Shown here piece by piece: positions 13,235 through 25,583 of a DNA stretch of 64,000 nt. The stretch covers positions 18,861,686 to 18,925,685 of the forward strand of contig NC_050476.1 in NCBI RefSeq assembly GCF_013373865.1, given 5' to 3'. Under the pieces are notes generated by a model that had not been told where the DNA came from, did not search any database, and saw nothing but the letters and a program-made list of their open reading frames with translations. The DNA is from Monomorium pharaonis. Taxonomy: Eukaryota > Arthropoda > Insecta > Hymenoptera > Formicidae. A program made the position numbers and the translations under genes. Position 1 is the stretch's first letter. Each line of letters begins with the position of its first letter.

Positions 13235-13836
13235 AGTCAATATTACTTTCTATCAAAAATGTAAAATACAAAAAATTTTAGATATTTTTAAGATATTATT
13301 ATAAACAAGTATATTGTTTAAACAATATTATGATAAACAATATAAAAAACGTAATAAAATATAACAAATATAACATTAAAGATATTAATTCACGAAAGAT
13401 ATTTAAAAAATACTTAAAACGTAATCTACCGAAAATACACAAGTTGTAAGATTCTAACCTAAAATCTCGTCAATATCTAAAAATATTCAAAAAGTAAATT
13501 CCGTCAATATCGTCAGCAATGAGAATGCATCAGAAGATTAGGACGCATTTTTCGACAGCTTTGAGAAATCAAATATTTATCATGTGTCTAAATCAATCGC
13601 CTATGGTCCCAAGTATCCAACACGAGTTTCAACATCGTTCGACATATCAGAAAATCAGAACCGCTCCGCTTGTCCGCACAAGTCCGCTCTTTGTAATCGT
13701 ATTTTTGTACTCAGTACTGTTCCCATTTGCACTCCGTAGACTCTATTCTCCTTTGTCGCGGTACTATGTTACACTTTCTGTACCTAAAACGGAATAGAAA
13801 TCACAAAAAAAGAGAAATTACGAAAAAAGATACAGG
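13235..13836. other. Upstream region of IntS1
   Basis: The minus-strand promoter of IntS1 should lie here, but no TATA box or clear initiator was seen. Short open frames at 13519-13951 have no recognisable protein character. Confidence 0.4.
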
Positions 13837-13953
13837 CTGCATTTCGTTTCAATATTTACTGCTAGTATTGAAAATCTATAGTTTATGTCATGTGTATTGT
13901 AGATTTTTCTACAATACACATGACTGTACTAGCAGTAAATTTCGGCCATAGTC
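13837..13953. mobile_element. MITE-like inverted repeat, family 1, copy 2
   Basis: Outer arms share the core TTTACTGCTAGTATTGAAAA with copy 1 at 3587-3688. The centre holds a perfect 14-base hairpin (CATGTGTATTGTAG and its complement) that copy 1 lacks, so the interiors have diverged or one copy was modified. Confidence 0.7.
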
Positions 13954-14111
13954 TTTTTTAGATGATAATATGAAGATAAAAATATGATTAACACAGTAAA
14001 TAACTTCTATACTTTATCAAGGCATCTGCACTATCTTGTATTAAACGAAATGTCAAAATATGTTGCAATCTTGTATTATTTTTGTTTAATCTTATACGAG
14101 TATATTTTACA

Positions 14112-14113
<2 letters not shown>

Positions 14114-14166
<53 letters not shown>
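14114..14166. repeat. (CA)n microsatellite
   Basis: About 26 CA units in the IntS1-NSF intergenic region; probably length-variable. Confidence 0.95.
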
Positions 14167-14168
<2 letters not shown>

Positions 14169-14688
14169 ATATAATATGTGTATATAATATTCGCATATGT
14201 AATATTTTTTATAAATATTTTTATAAATATTATCAATAAATTTCTCCATTTTGCGTTAATTATTATTTTAAATGTTGCACTCCAATAGTCTACATGAATA
14301 TGCCGCTCTCTTTCTCTCTTTCTCGCGCGCATGACCGTAGATATATATGTTTCATCATTGGATCAATATCAAAACAGTGTTGCTCCAGCGTTGAGAAAAG
14401 TGAAATTTAATATTTATAGATAAAACGTTGTGTACATGCGTAAAGTACATCTCGTCCACGTGACTCATTTTGTCAGACTCGTATTCTGATTTAAATCTTT
14501 TTTAGGATTTATTGTACATATTTTAATATATTATATATTTTTTATTATAATTACTTTTTTTAGTAACAATACTCCGATGGACATCTCAAGGACGTACTGA
14601 GGACGTCCTTTGGAGATCTATAATTTATATGGGACGCAAAGTTTAGTTTTTGAGAAATAAGGGGATGCTGTTATTTTAAAGGGTCTAT

Positions 14689-14833
14689 GGCTGGTATTCA
14701 TAGTCGAATCTTATTTAAAGATCGTCTCAAGCAATGTCTTAAGATACTAATACGGCTCTGTGATTGGCTGATGGCATCTTAAAACAGTACTTAAGATGAT
14801 TTTAAATATAAGATCCGACTATGAATACCGGCC
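14689..14833. mobile_element. MITE, family 2, copy 1 (145 bp)
   Basis: Terminal inverted repeats run GGCTGGTATTCATAGTCG at the left and its near-complement at the right end. The interior, with GATTGGCTGATGGCATCTTA, aligns base by base with the element at 22982-23128. No ORF; a non-autonomous DNA transposon. Confidence 0.8.
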
Positions 14834-15479
14834 TATGCCAATTGACGACTTTTCTCTATATTTTTATAGTTTTTCCATGTATAAAATTATACGAATATTT
14901 TCAGATTGATATAAATCAAATGTTCATCACATAATATTTTCGATCTTATCCCTGATGGAAATGTATTACTGAAATATTTTATTGAAAATTTCTCTCAATT
15001 GACCTCTTAATTTTTACTAAGATCCATTAAGATTCGTTAATATTAATTAAAATTAATTAAAATTTATTAAGGTTCTTTAAGATTTATTAAAATTCATAAA
15101 ATGTATTTTTTTGTCAAATAACAATAAAATAAATTTAATGAATTTTAATAAATTTTAATAAATTAAATGAGTTTTAATGAATTTAATGAATTTCAATGAA
15201 ATAGCTATGTCAATTGAGAGAGATTTTCAAAAAATTTTTATCAGCGATACCATTAACATTAAAGTCAATTCTCACTTTTGCTTTTCTTCCAGATTTCTTG
15301 TCATCATTTCTTTTTACTCTACTCCTTTCACGAGGTCTGATCAGTACCCCCCTTATTATAATGAAATATGTACATGGTTGACCTAATGGCGGCTGCTAGA
15401 GTTCGCTCTACCGCGCATGATCGAGTACCTCCCACACATCGTTCGGGATAACTGAAACGCGGTTGCGTTGCGCGATTGT

Positions 15480-15547
15480 GTCGCAGTCAGTCACAGTCAC
15501 AGTCAGTGTGACCAAATTTCGTTGAAGTCTCATCGTATGTCAAAAAG
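15480..15547 (+). promoter_or_regulatory. Candidate NSF initiator region and 5' UTR
   Basis: The stretch repeats CAGTCA-like arthropod initiator motifs between 15485 and 15512, with no TATA box in place. The NSF start codon follows at 15548. Transcript ends would be needed to place the start site. Confidence 0.35.
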
Positions 15548-18500
15548 ATGGTGAGTATCGAAGTATCGTGAGCGCGAGGAAGCGATCACGAGTGTGCCAC
15601 GACGACCTCGTCGCAACACCGAAATGGACGACGTCGTCGGAGCACTCCCGGTATCCTCGCATCCGCCACAGAGTCTCCTCCCTGAGAACGCGTTCCGCGC
15701 GCGATCCGCTCGGTTGGTCCCTCCCCCTTTCGAATCGAAGCCGCATCAATACTCCCCTTCGTCACGTTCGTCCTGCATAAAATATAAGGTAATGTAAAAA
15801 ACGCTTGTGTCTTGCTTCAGCGGATGAAAGCAGTGAAGTGTCCCACGGACGAGCTCAGCCTCTCCAATTGCGCGATCATCAACGCCGACGATTTCCCCGC
15901 CGATGTCAGGTAAGGATTCGAAATGCGACGTGGCGACTAGTCTTTAAAACTGATATCGGGACTGTGTATGTGTGTGTTTTGGTCAAGGATTAAAAGCTAT
16001 ATCCGATCGTTCTGTGATACAATCTGCATTACAGCTGCTGTTATACGATGGCCAGTTTAATTTATGAAATGTCAACTAAAATAATAGTATGTGCAAATAT
16101 AAGCAATAAGAAATACAACTGATTTTTTATTTTCAATTTGAGAAATATCAGATAAAATAATATATGTAAATTGTAGAATAATCCAGAATGATGAAGTATT
16201 TTTTAATTTAACAACCCGAGATGTTAGAACTATTAATTTAGTATATTTAATAAAGTTACTGATAGGATGGTGTCGGGGTGGTGAAATTACTCCTCACTCC
16301 GTGGTTTCACGTCTGTATATAATAGTTTATTTGAGTTTATTAATACACCTCTTTTATGTACATTTGTTCGCATTTGGGGGCGCGTTCGCTTCCCAATTAA
16401 ATGTTTTGAAATAATCGATTGAGTGCGTCGCTGTTATGGCCACGTGGTGACGGAGCCTGTGAAATCCAGCTCCTGGATTACTTATACACGGACACTGCGG
16501 GTGCGTTTTTAAATTCGCAACGGATGTACTGGAGTGTCATTCTATCTTTGTTCAACTTTCCATAAATAACAAAGATGGAATGACATTCTGGTATCTGGCT
16601 GCATCCATTGCGAATTTAAGACTTTCTTTAATTTGATTTGTCAAAATAATATATGGTCTCAATCAATTTTTAATACATAATTTGATGTAAATATTCAGAT
16701 ATAACTGTCTCGTTAGAACCTATTATGAAAAATTGAGTACTTATATTAAATTATTCGATAAATTAATGCAAATTTAAAAAATTATGATTGTAACAGAATT
16801 TTTAATAATTAGCAATAAGAAAAACTGAGCAAATAATTTGCACATTGTTATACTGACTTCCATCAATTTAATTATTACTTTATTTGTACTTGAATTCGAT
16901 CAAGATGCCTATTACAATCTTAATTTTTTAAATATAATTATGTTACAAAAATTTATATAACTGTCTTGCTAAAATTACTTACATGAATTTGAATTAGAGA
17001 AAAGTATTCATGAATTATTATTTAAATATTTATCTGTATAAATATTGCAAAATATTTATCTGTATTTTGAAAAAACTCCAGAAAAATGGCCTGTGCATTA
17101 AGGCAACAAATTATTTATACATAGAAATATACATTTTAAACAATTCTAAATTATTCTATATGGTTATAAGTTTATCAAATTATATGAATTTAATGGTTTT
17201 ACTACAAAATTCTCAAAAATTTTTATGAAATGCTTTTTTTTTATAATCAATTTTTTTTATAATCATGTATAATATATTTTTAAATCAATGAGTATACTTA
17301 TTGATACGTTTGTTGTTTATTGCAGGCATGTCGAAGTAACCACAGCACCAAATTATCACTTTGTGTTTAGCGTGAAAACGCATCATGAGATTCCTCGTGG
17401 CACAGTTGGCTTTAGCTTGCCTCAACGAAAGTGGGCGACACTGTCTCTCAATCAGGAGATTGAAGTTCGGCCGTATCATTTTGATCCAACTTCTAACACA
17501 GAATGTTTATGCAGCATTGTTTTGGAAGCTGATTTCCTGCAGAAGAAAACGTAATATTGGAAAAAAATTATAAACCACACATAAAATGATCAAAATCTTT
17601 AATTCACAAGTCTCTAATCTATAATTCATAAAATATTTTTTCTATGATTAAATTAAATTAATATATTAAACGCACAATGAATCTTAATTTAAATACACAA
17701 TGCAATCTTCTATTAATCTTTTTAAATTTTTAAAATTATATTTATATATTGTTATTCCAGTGTCACTTTGGAGCCATACAATACAGATGAAATGGCCAAG
17801 GATTTCTTGCAACAGTTTTCAGGGCAGGCATTCACCGTGGGTCAGCAGCTGGCATTTCAATTTAAGGATAAGAAGCTGCTTGGATTAGTTGTCAAGAGCT
17901 TAGAAGCTGCCGACCTATCAGTCATCAGTTCAGGACAGAGTACAGTGCCTAAGAAGACGAAGATGGGACGTTGCTTGGGCGACACTGTAATACAGTTCGA
18001 GAAGGCAGAGAACTCCAGCCTGAATCTCGTCGGACAGGCCAAGGGCAAAGCTGTCCGACAGGCGATTATCAATCCAGATTGGGATTTTCAGAAAATGGGC
18101 ATTGGTGGCTTGGACAAAGAGTTCAGCGCCATTTTCCGAAGAGCGTTCGCATCCCGCGTTTTTCCGACGGAGGTTGTCACTCAATTAGGCTGCAAACACG
18201 TGAAAGGAATCTTATTGTATGGACCACCTGGCACGGGAAAGACATTAATGGCTCGGCAAATAGGAAAGATGTTAAATTCAAGGGAGCCGAAGATTGTAAA
18301 TGGCCCACAGATTTTGGATAAGTACGTTGGGGAGAGTGAAGCTAACATTAGAAGACTATTCGCAGATGCGGAAGAGGAAGAAAAGAGGGTAAACAATTTG
18401 AAATATATATTTGGACACAGTATGTATTTAAGTCGGATTTTTTACACGTAATAAGAGGACAAGAAAAAAAAGAAGAAAACTATCGTATATTTTCAGCTTG

Positions 18501-21174
18501 GACCAAATAGCGGCCTTCATATAATCATATTCGATGAAATAGATGCCATCTGTAAGTCTCGAGGTAGCGTAGCAGGAAACACAGGGGTTCACGATACAGT
18601 GGTTAATCAGCTTCTAGCAAAGATCGATGGTGTCGAGCAATTAAATAATATTCTTGTTATTGGTATGACTAATAGAAGAGATATGATTGATGAGGCCTTG
18701 TTGAGACCTGGCAGATTGGAGGTAAAATTGAATTCTTTTACTATCAAATAAAGTTTTATATATATAAACTAAAATGTACACGAATACGAATATGAACAGA
18801 ATATTTGTTCGCGTTCAATTCAATTTAGTTCAGTTTAATATATTTTTTGTTATTTAATATTTTAAATGTCTTTATTTTTTTATGTTTAAAGCTGCAAATG
18901 GAAATTAGCTTACCAGACGAACATGGACGATATCAAATTCTTAACATCCATACAACTCGAATGAGAGAATATAAGAAAATAGCGCCTGATGTAGATTTGA
19001 AAGAACTAGCTACTTTGACAAAGAATTTTAGTGGCGCAGAGTTGGAAGGTTTGGTTAGAGCATCCCAAAGTACCGCCATGAATCGATTAATTAAAGCTTC
19101 CAACAAGGTAGAGGTAGATCCAGCAGCAATGGAGAAGCTTATGGTGACTAAAAGTGACTTTTTCCACGCGTTAGAGCACGATGTTAAACCAGTAAGTAAT
19201 CGGGAATCAAAGATATCTTGTTTACTAGAGCTAATCCATTCGTAAGAATAAATTTAAAATTGAACTACTCAGCCAGTTGTAAAATATATTGTTCTTTTGT
19301 TTACATGTATTTAATGATGCTACATCTTTCTTCTTTTTTTATTAGACTTTTCTAATGAAATAAAATTTGCTTTTGGTTCATATAACATTTTATTTAAATA
19401 ATACTATAATAGTTAAATTTTTTAATTTTTTAGGCATTTGGTACAAGTGCTGAAATACTAGATCAATTGTTAACTCGTGGGATCATTAATTGGGGAAAGA
19501 CAGTGGCTGAAATTCTTGCTGATGGCAGCCTGTGCATTCAGCAAGCTCGAGCAAATGAGGGTTCTGGGCTTGTTTCCGTTCTTTTGGAAGGACCACCGAA
19601 CAGCGGAAAGACAGCGCTCGCCGCACAAATCGCAAAGAATTCAGACTTTCCGTTTGTTAAAGTATGCACGCCTGAAGATATGGTTGGTTTTATTGAATCT
19701 GCAAAATGTCTCTCTATACGAAAGGTGTGGTAACATTTCATTTTATATTACAAAAGTTTATTTCATAATAAATATTTATAATATCAAATAATTCTTTACT
19801 AAAAAGTATCAAGCACTGCTATTTTTTTATTTAGAATTCTTTTATTTTTATTATTCCCTATTGATTATTGACATTTATACACAAGTTTAAAGAATTCTTG
19901 AAACACAGGATAATCACATTTTAATATTTGTTTAAATTCCTTTAGTTAAAAATAATTTAAAAATATATAAAACGCTAGTTTTTTAATATTTATTCTTTTG
20001 CCAAGGCTGTATATATGAAGTAAGGCTTAGATAGTAATTATTGACTATTTGTGCATTTTAGGTATTCGATGATGCATATCGTTCACAGCTCAGTTGTATT
20101 TTAGTTGACAACATTGAACGTCTATTAGATTATGGCCCAATCGGACCGAGATATTCTAATCTAACATTGCAAGCGCTTTTGCTGTTGTTAAAGAAATCGC
20201 CGCCACCCAAACGCAAGCTGTTGGTTCTGTGCACTTCTAGTTGCAGGTAAAATAAAGGCTTCTTTTTCCATGGAGAAAAAATTATTAAAAGATGTTTTAT
20301 TTTTAATAATATATTTCTTTTTTCCAGACAAGTTTTAGACGAGCTGGGATTACTTTCAGCATTTAATACCATCCTTCATGTGCCTAATTTGTCAACCCCT
20401 GATCATCTGTTAAATGTATTAGAAGAAGTTGATCTCTTCTCAAAACACGAAATGGCTTCCTTGCATGCCCGACTTCAAGGAAAACGGTAAGATATTGCTA
20501 ACATTTTATTAACAATTTTATTAAGATAATATATAGGGCGTCTGAAGAGATTCAGGGCCAAATTTATACAACGTATTAATGAGGTCGAGGTGAAAGAAAG
20601 TTAATAAACTTATGTCCGAAAATGCTTTATTAAAAATTTTTTAATGTTTAAAGATTTTATTAATTATTAGAATAATTGTAATGAACATTAAAAAAATTTT
20701 TCTTCTATAAGAGTATAGGCGTTTCTTTGTCGAACTTTTAGATATTCAAATTTTATTATAATTAATATAATAATTTATTAAAATCTTTAAACATTTATAA
20801 CTTTTCAATAAAGCATTTTCGGACAAGTTTATACGAACTTTTTTACATACACGATATTATATCACCTCGATAACACTCACTCGATAATAATCTTATTAAC
20901 ACTCATCTTATTAATACGTTGCGTAAATTTGGCCTTGACCTTTTCAGACATTGTACATGTGATCCAGTGTTCGATAAATAATTTGTTATAAATATTTCGT
21001 CATTATTTATTTTGTTTATTACATATTTTATCATCACATGTATTTTATGATTTCAGCGTATTTATTGGTATCAAGAAGTTGCTGTGCCAAATAGATATGG
21101 CACGACAAGTGGAACCAACCTACAGAGTCGCAAAATTCCTATCAAAGTTAGAAGAAGAAGGGGGATTAGAGTAA
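15548..21174 (+). CDS. Nsf: NSF AAA+ ATPase (comatose ortholog), 10 coding exons
   Basis: ATPase that works with alpha-SNAP to take apart cis-SNARE complexes after membrane fusion, including at synapses. Exons: 15548-15550, 15821-15909, 17326-17550, 17761-18388, 18497-18721, 18892-19191, 19434-19724, 20062-20246, 20328-20486, 21057-21174; all GT-AG, phases consistent, 740 residues against about 745 in Drosophila comatose. The N domain begins near KCPTDELSLSN. D1 has Walker A GPPGTGKT at 260-267 and Walker B IIIFDEID with acidic pair 328-329. D2 has Walker A GPPNSGKT at 543-550 and the degenerate Walker B expected for the hexamer-forming D2. The start codon is the last triplet of exon 1; exon 2 has another in-frame ATG two codons later. 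Introns carry at least two MITEs. Confidence 0.97.
16262..16500. repeat. Compositionally distinct segment in NSF intron 2, possible LTR remnant
   Basis: This part is more GC-rich than the rest of the intron. It begins near TGTCGGGGTGG, contains TATATAATAG, and ends near ACACGGACA, as a solo LTR might. No target-site duplication or internal region is seen, so this is only a suggestion. Confidence 0.25.
16509..16619. mobile_element. MITE-like inverted repeat (about 111 bp)
   Basis: Left arm 16509-16552 and right arm 16568-16619 are complementary over most of their length, with TTAAATTCGCAACGGATG at the outer end and AACAAAGATGGAATGACA at the inner side of the right arm. In NSF intron 2. Confidence 0.7.
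20541..20948. mobile_element. MITE with 40-bp terminal inverted repeats (408 bp)
   Basis: Arms 20541-20580 and 20910-20948 are inverted copies (TCTGAAGAGATTCAGGGCC at the left). An inner pair around GCATTTTCGGACAAGTT is also complementary. It fills most of NSF intron 9 and has no coding capacity. Confidence 0.8.
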
Positions 21175-22099
21175 GATATGTTTCATTTCGAGCTCTATTT
21201 CGAGCTCGCATTATAAAGAAGAAAGAAAAATGCGAATATTTGAGCGATCTAAACTCGAAATAAACTTACGTATAAGAGATTTAAAAGCGTAAGCTCTTTT
21301 CGAGTTTAGAAGGATAAATAATTTTTTTGCATTTTCAGATTGCAGTAATTTAAATGTAGAAATTTATAGCTTCTGCATATAAGTGAAAGAATAATCAGTG
21401 ATATCTAGATCTCTTCTGTGTTATCATGAGTTTCCGTGACAAGTAGAAAATAGATAATGCCAGCTTGTATTGTAATGGATATCTGAAAACATAATTAACT
21501 CTGTACACTGAAGTACAAGTACATTATTAGATATTCAAACAATTATTAATTTTATAAATCGCAGAAATGAATACCATATTTTCGTATAATCTTTCCATAC
21601 AATAAATATTTTTTTATGTCATTTTAATTTGATTTAATTCTGATTGACTCTATCAAATTCAATTTTATCATTTTATAGACTTTTAACAGTTTAACAGATT
21701 TATTCGTTGAGCTCATGCGTATTTAGAGGTAATAATTTGCCAATTTAAACAAATATCCAAATGTTGCATAATAATGTACAATTGTTGTATAGTTACTAAA
21801 CAGAAACTTTAGCTTTTGCTGCTGTAGAAATAATTGCACACCAAATGTTGTTTATCACGATTTAAAAGTTTCAGGATGATTCCTCATCTTTCTAAGTTAT
21901 AATTTTAATTATAACATAGATGGAGAAGAAGAACATTTCTATGAGTAGCATTAGCATGGAATTGCAATAAATACAGCTATAGGTAAAAAGTGAGGGTATA
22001 AAGCTGGACATATTTCTATAGTTGTACATTACATGATACATATTTATTCCAGCAGATATTTTTAAAGGGCAGTCTTCTTGAATGGACACGCAGATGTGA
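21175..22099. other. NSF 3' flank
   Basis: No gene seen. The near end should hold the NSF 3' UTR; AATAAA occurs at about 21601. The rest is AT-rich without obvious repeats. Confidence 0.4.
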
Positions 22100-22981
22100 T
22101 TCTAGAACAGTGTTCCCTATTCGCGACAAGTAACGAGAACAAGGACGAGTAATGTAGGTTGATTTTGGCCTAAAAAGTATAATGTAAATTGTACATATAA
22201 TTTTATAGTTTTTGAGTTATTAAACTCGATCGGTTTAGCCGTTTCTGAGATCCGATAATCTCGGGTGCTCGCAAATCGCGTACTCGCGTAAAAGAGCACG
22301 GTCAGGCTCGCGCTGCGCTTTCACTTGGCGCGAGACACTACCGTGTCTCTTGATACAATACCGTTTTATTTATTTACATCCATGAAAGTGATCAAAATTT
22401 ATTTTAAAAGAATCGAGACGAGTCTTCTCTCATAGTAATATTATTTGAACAATGTTTTGTTCAAATTATTTAATTATCTGTGTTATAGTTTATTTTTATA
22501 AATTTTACTACTACACACCACAGACGCGCGCTTTGCGCGCGCTACTTAACTTTTTACTTTTTGTTTTTTAAAAATAAATTACAACGATAATTGTATGGAT
22601 AATATCTATACAAATTTGACAGCTGTCAACATTTAATCGTAATGACAACTACTCTTGCAACACTACTTTGCAACAATAAGCGCAGCGAGAAAACCAATCG
22701 GCATAGCGGAAAAGAGGCAACAATAAACTTAGATACATTCGATATATGCGAGTATCGATGTTACGTGCACTTTTAAAAAAATGGAGGAAAAATATAAAAA
22801 ATGTTTAAATATTTCTGAAAATTTAAATCCAACGAGCCATCAAACGCGGCTAGAACAAAACGTAAAATGCGCCAAATAAAACTGGTGTTATTACATTTAG
22901 CGATTCAAAAACTAAAAAATTATGTATTATTTACGTTATACTTTATAAACTAAATCGACCTGTTTTATTCATCACACTTTA

Positions 22982-23128
22982 GGGTCGGTATTTATAATCC
23001 AATCTTATTTTAAGATCGTCTTAAGTAATGTCTTAAGATGCTAATACGGTTCTGTGATTGGTTGATGGCATCTTAAGATTGTACTTAAGATGATCCTAAA
23101 TATAAGAATCGACTATGAGTATCGGCCT
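22982..23128. mobile_element. MITE, family 2, copy 2
   Basis: Same length, termini and interior as 14689-14833 (for example GATTGGTTGATGGCATCTTA). Lies inside the hAT-like element. Confidence 0.75.
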
Positions 23129-23129
23129 A

Positions 23130-24546
23130 AGTCTGTTTTTTATTCCTGCACTGGCTGCACTAGTTCAAAAAGTGTACACTAAAGCGTTCGTTATTCCAGA
23201 ACTAGTGCAACCAATATCGTTCGTTATTTCAGTGCAGGAAAACTTAGTGCACGAGTTCACTGAACTAGCTGTACTAGAAGTCTGTTTTTTATTCCTGCAC
23301 TGCTGCACTGGTGTAATAAGTTAGAATAAGACAAATATATTTTTTCTTATTCTAACTTATTGCACTAGTGCAGGAATAAAAAACAAATCTTAGGTCTGGA
23401 GATAGTGCGAGCAGTGTAGGATAACCAAATAGCTGGCAATTTCAAAATAAGCAGAAAAACAGAAAACCAATCAGAACTCGCATTAGTCCACATTAGTTGA
23501 CAGTTTCCGAAGCAGCAGAGTTAGAATTGTTTGTTGCCAGCATGAACTCTGATTGACTTCTGCTTTTCTGCCAAGGTCTAAATTCTTCGTAAATTAATAT
23601 TTTCATAATTAACTATTAATTATTTTTATTTATTATTATTTCCTCTTAAAAAATATATACTTTGTATAGAAGTAAATATATTTAATGCATTAAATCGATT
23701 TATTAATTCGTATGCAATTTCTCTTGATAATCGAAAATGCATTATAAAATCCTTGTCAGTATAATTATTGACAATATTTTCGATATAATTTTGTATTTTT
23801 ATATGTTAGATCCTTTTAATTAATTCAAACAATGGATGTAATGTTTCTAATTCATTATGTTCTAAAAAGTTAATTAATATGGTAAAAATTTGCGGATTTA
23901 CGATATTATTAATAATACTAAATAATAAGCATACAATAATATTTCTTACCATCATTTTCTTCAATTAAAATCTGTTCTAATGGTAGAACAGGATATATAT
24001 TTTCATCTTCATCAGATGAATCTATCAGTTCCACCCCAGATGGCACAAAATATTTATAAAATATTTATAAAAAGGAAAAATATTTATAATAAATATTTTG
24101 TACATATTTTTATGTCCAAGTTTGTCAGGTATAAAAAAAATTATGATAAACATTTATGAAAATATTTAAAATAAATATTTATTTATTATTATTAAAGAAT
24201 ATAAAAAATATTTCAAGTTCATATACCATAAATATTTTTCAGTACATTAAAAAAATATATTCTATATATTAATAATAATTTTTGTATCATTTCTAAATGG
24301 TTTATGAAAAATAATTATATTATCTTTAAAAAATATTTTTTGAAAATAAATTTATAAAATATTTATAAATATTTATGATAATATTTTGTGCTATCTGAGA
24401 TAGGCAAAATGTGGCGCGCCATATTATTGTTGCACTGCTTTGCACTGTAGTGTTTTCTATTCCCGTCTGCATTCTCAGTTCTCGTTTACACCAGCTCAGT
24501 TCTAGTGCAGAATTAGTTCAGTTCAGTGCAGGAATAAAAAACAAAC
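23130..24546. mobile_element. Element(s) with GTTTTTTATTCCTGCACTG termini, family 3
   Basis: The motif GTTTTTTATTCCTGCACTG occurs at about 23133 and 23283, and its complement near 23380 and at about 24525-24544. The 23280-23395 part alone is a hairpin element matching 36296-36418. The outer pair may mark a longer related element of about 1.4 kb, or two adjacent short ones. Confidence 0.6.
24031..24400. mobile_element. MITE-like inverted repeat (about 370 bp)
   Basis: Left CCAGATGGCACAAAATATTT and right AATATTTTGTGCTATCTGAG are inverted near-copies. The interior is made of AAATATTTATAAA-type repeats. Nested in the family 3 and hAT-like elements. Confidence 0.65.
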
Positions 24547-25095
24547 CTTTTGCCACTTTATGGAAGAAATAAGAGAACATACATTTAAGCAATAGTTTAA
24601 TAATACAATAGTTATTAGCAGATAAAGTACTTATTTAGCAAATAGAAATAATTGATGAAACATTTCACCAACTTTCGATTATATAGTATTTAATTAGTTT
24701 AACGTACGAATATAATTAATTCAATACAAGTTAATTAGTAATTTAGCTTATATTTATAGCATTACTTTTATGTACCATAGGAAAAAGTAGTTTATTTGCT
24801 TAATTAATATTAAACTTTTCACTGTAAATGTGTAATATAAAAAATGTTTTATTTTAAATAATACTAGGAAATAAAGTAAGAAGAAAAAGGATGCTCTGAA
24901 TGTGAACATCTTTTTTCATTGTAAAAGAGTAATATTTATAAAAAGAGAAAGGCTCTTTGGCATGGGACATCAATGATAACAATAATTAATAAATAATAAT
25001 CTTGTATATGCTAAAAGATTTATATATATATATATATCTCAGAAATATTGGGAAACACTGTTCTAGTTTGTAATTGAAAAAACATTGGTTGTAAG

Positions 25096-25122
25096 GATAT
25101 GATACCTGTCATATCCTTATTC
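25096..25122. repeat. Short perfect hairpin
   Basis: TAAGGATATGA and its exact complement are separated by six bases. TGTAAGGATATGG recurs about 85 bases later, so this may be a fragment of another small repeat. Confidence 0.6.
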
Positions 25123-25394
25123 AGTAATTAAATGGAACGTCAGAACGTCTAATCATTTCACAGAAAGTGTCAATTTGCTTGTAAGGATATGGCAGATGTC
25201 AACATACAGCAATAAACATAGCTACAAAGAAATGTACTTGTTATATTCTCGTATACCATGTATTTATTGTTGAGTGCATCCGCAAGTGCACATATTGTAT
25301 ATTGTATGCTATGGATAATCGTGCACATGTTGATTCAATGTTTGTCACTATACAGGAAAAAAATTATAATAATAGATAGAATAGTCGTAAAGCT

Positions 25395-25583
25395 TGTATT
25401 ACACAGCAACTGCTAATGACAATCCAACTGGCAATTGCGACTATAATTCGCAATCCATCGATTAGAGCACAGGAACTAGCGATTACGACTGGCGATCGGA
25501 GGATCGGATGCACTCTATTTCGTAAATTGCTAATCGCAGTCGCAATCACCAGTTGGATATCGTTAGCAGTTGTTAGTAATACA
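25395..25583. mobile_element. MITE-like inverted repeat (189 bp)
   Basis: Arms of about 45 bases (left with CAACTGCTAATGACAATCC) are inverted near-copies at the two ends; the right end carries GGATATCGTTAGCAGTTG. The centre also contains GCGATTACGACTGGCGATCG. No ORF of note. Confidence 0.75.

Larger units (their letters stand above)
22108..25060. mobile_element. hAT-like non-autonomous DNA transposon with nested elements
   Basis: The left end reads CAGTGTTCCCTAT and the right end, reversed, CAGTGTTTCCCAAT; this matches the CAGTGTTTCCCAA type of terminus typical of hAT transposons. The flanks are TTCTAGAA (22100-22107) and TTCTAGTT (25061-25068), agreeing at 6 of 8 bases, as an aged 8-bp hAT target duplication would. 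No transposase frame survives. Three other inverted-repeat elements lie inside (22982, 23130, 24031), so the interval is a nest. Chance pairing of two unrelated ends is possible. Confidence 0.5.

Noticed and set aside
13984..14332. Open frames across the CA microsatellite
   Set aside because: Thr-His or Cys-Val runs come from the dinucleotide repeat.
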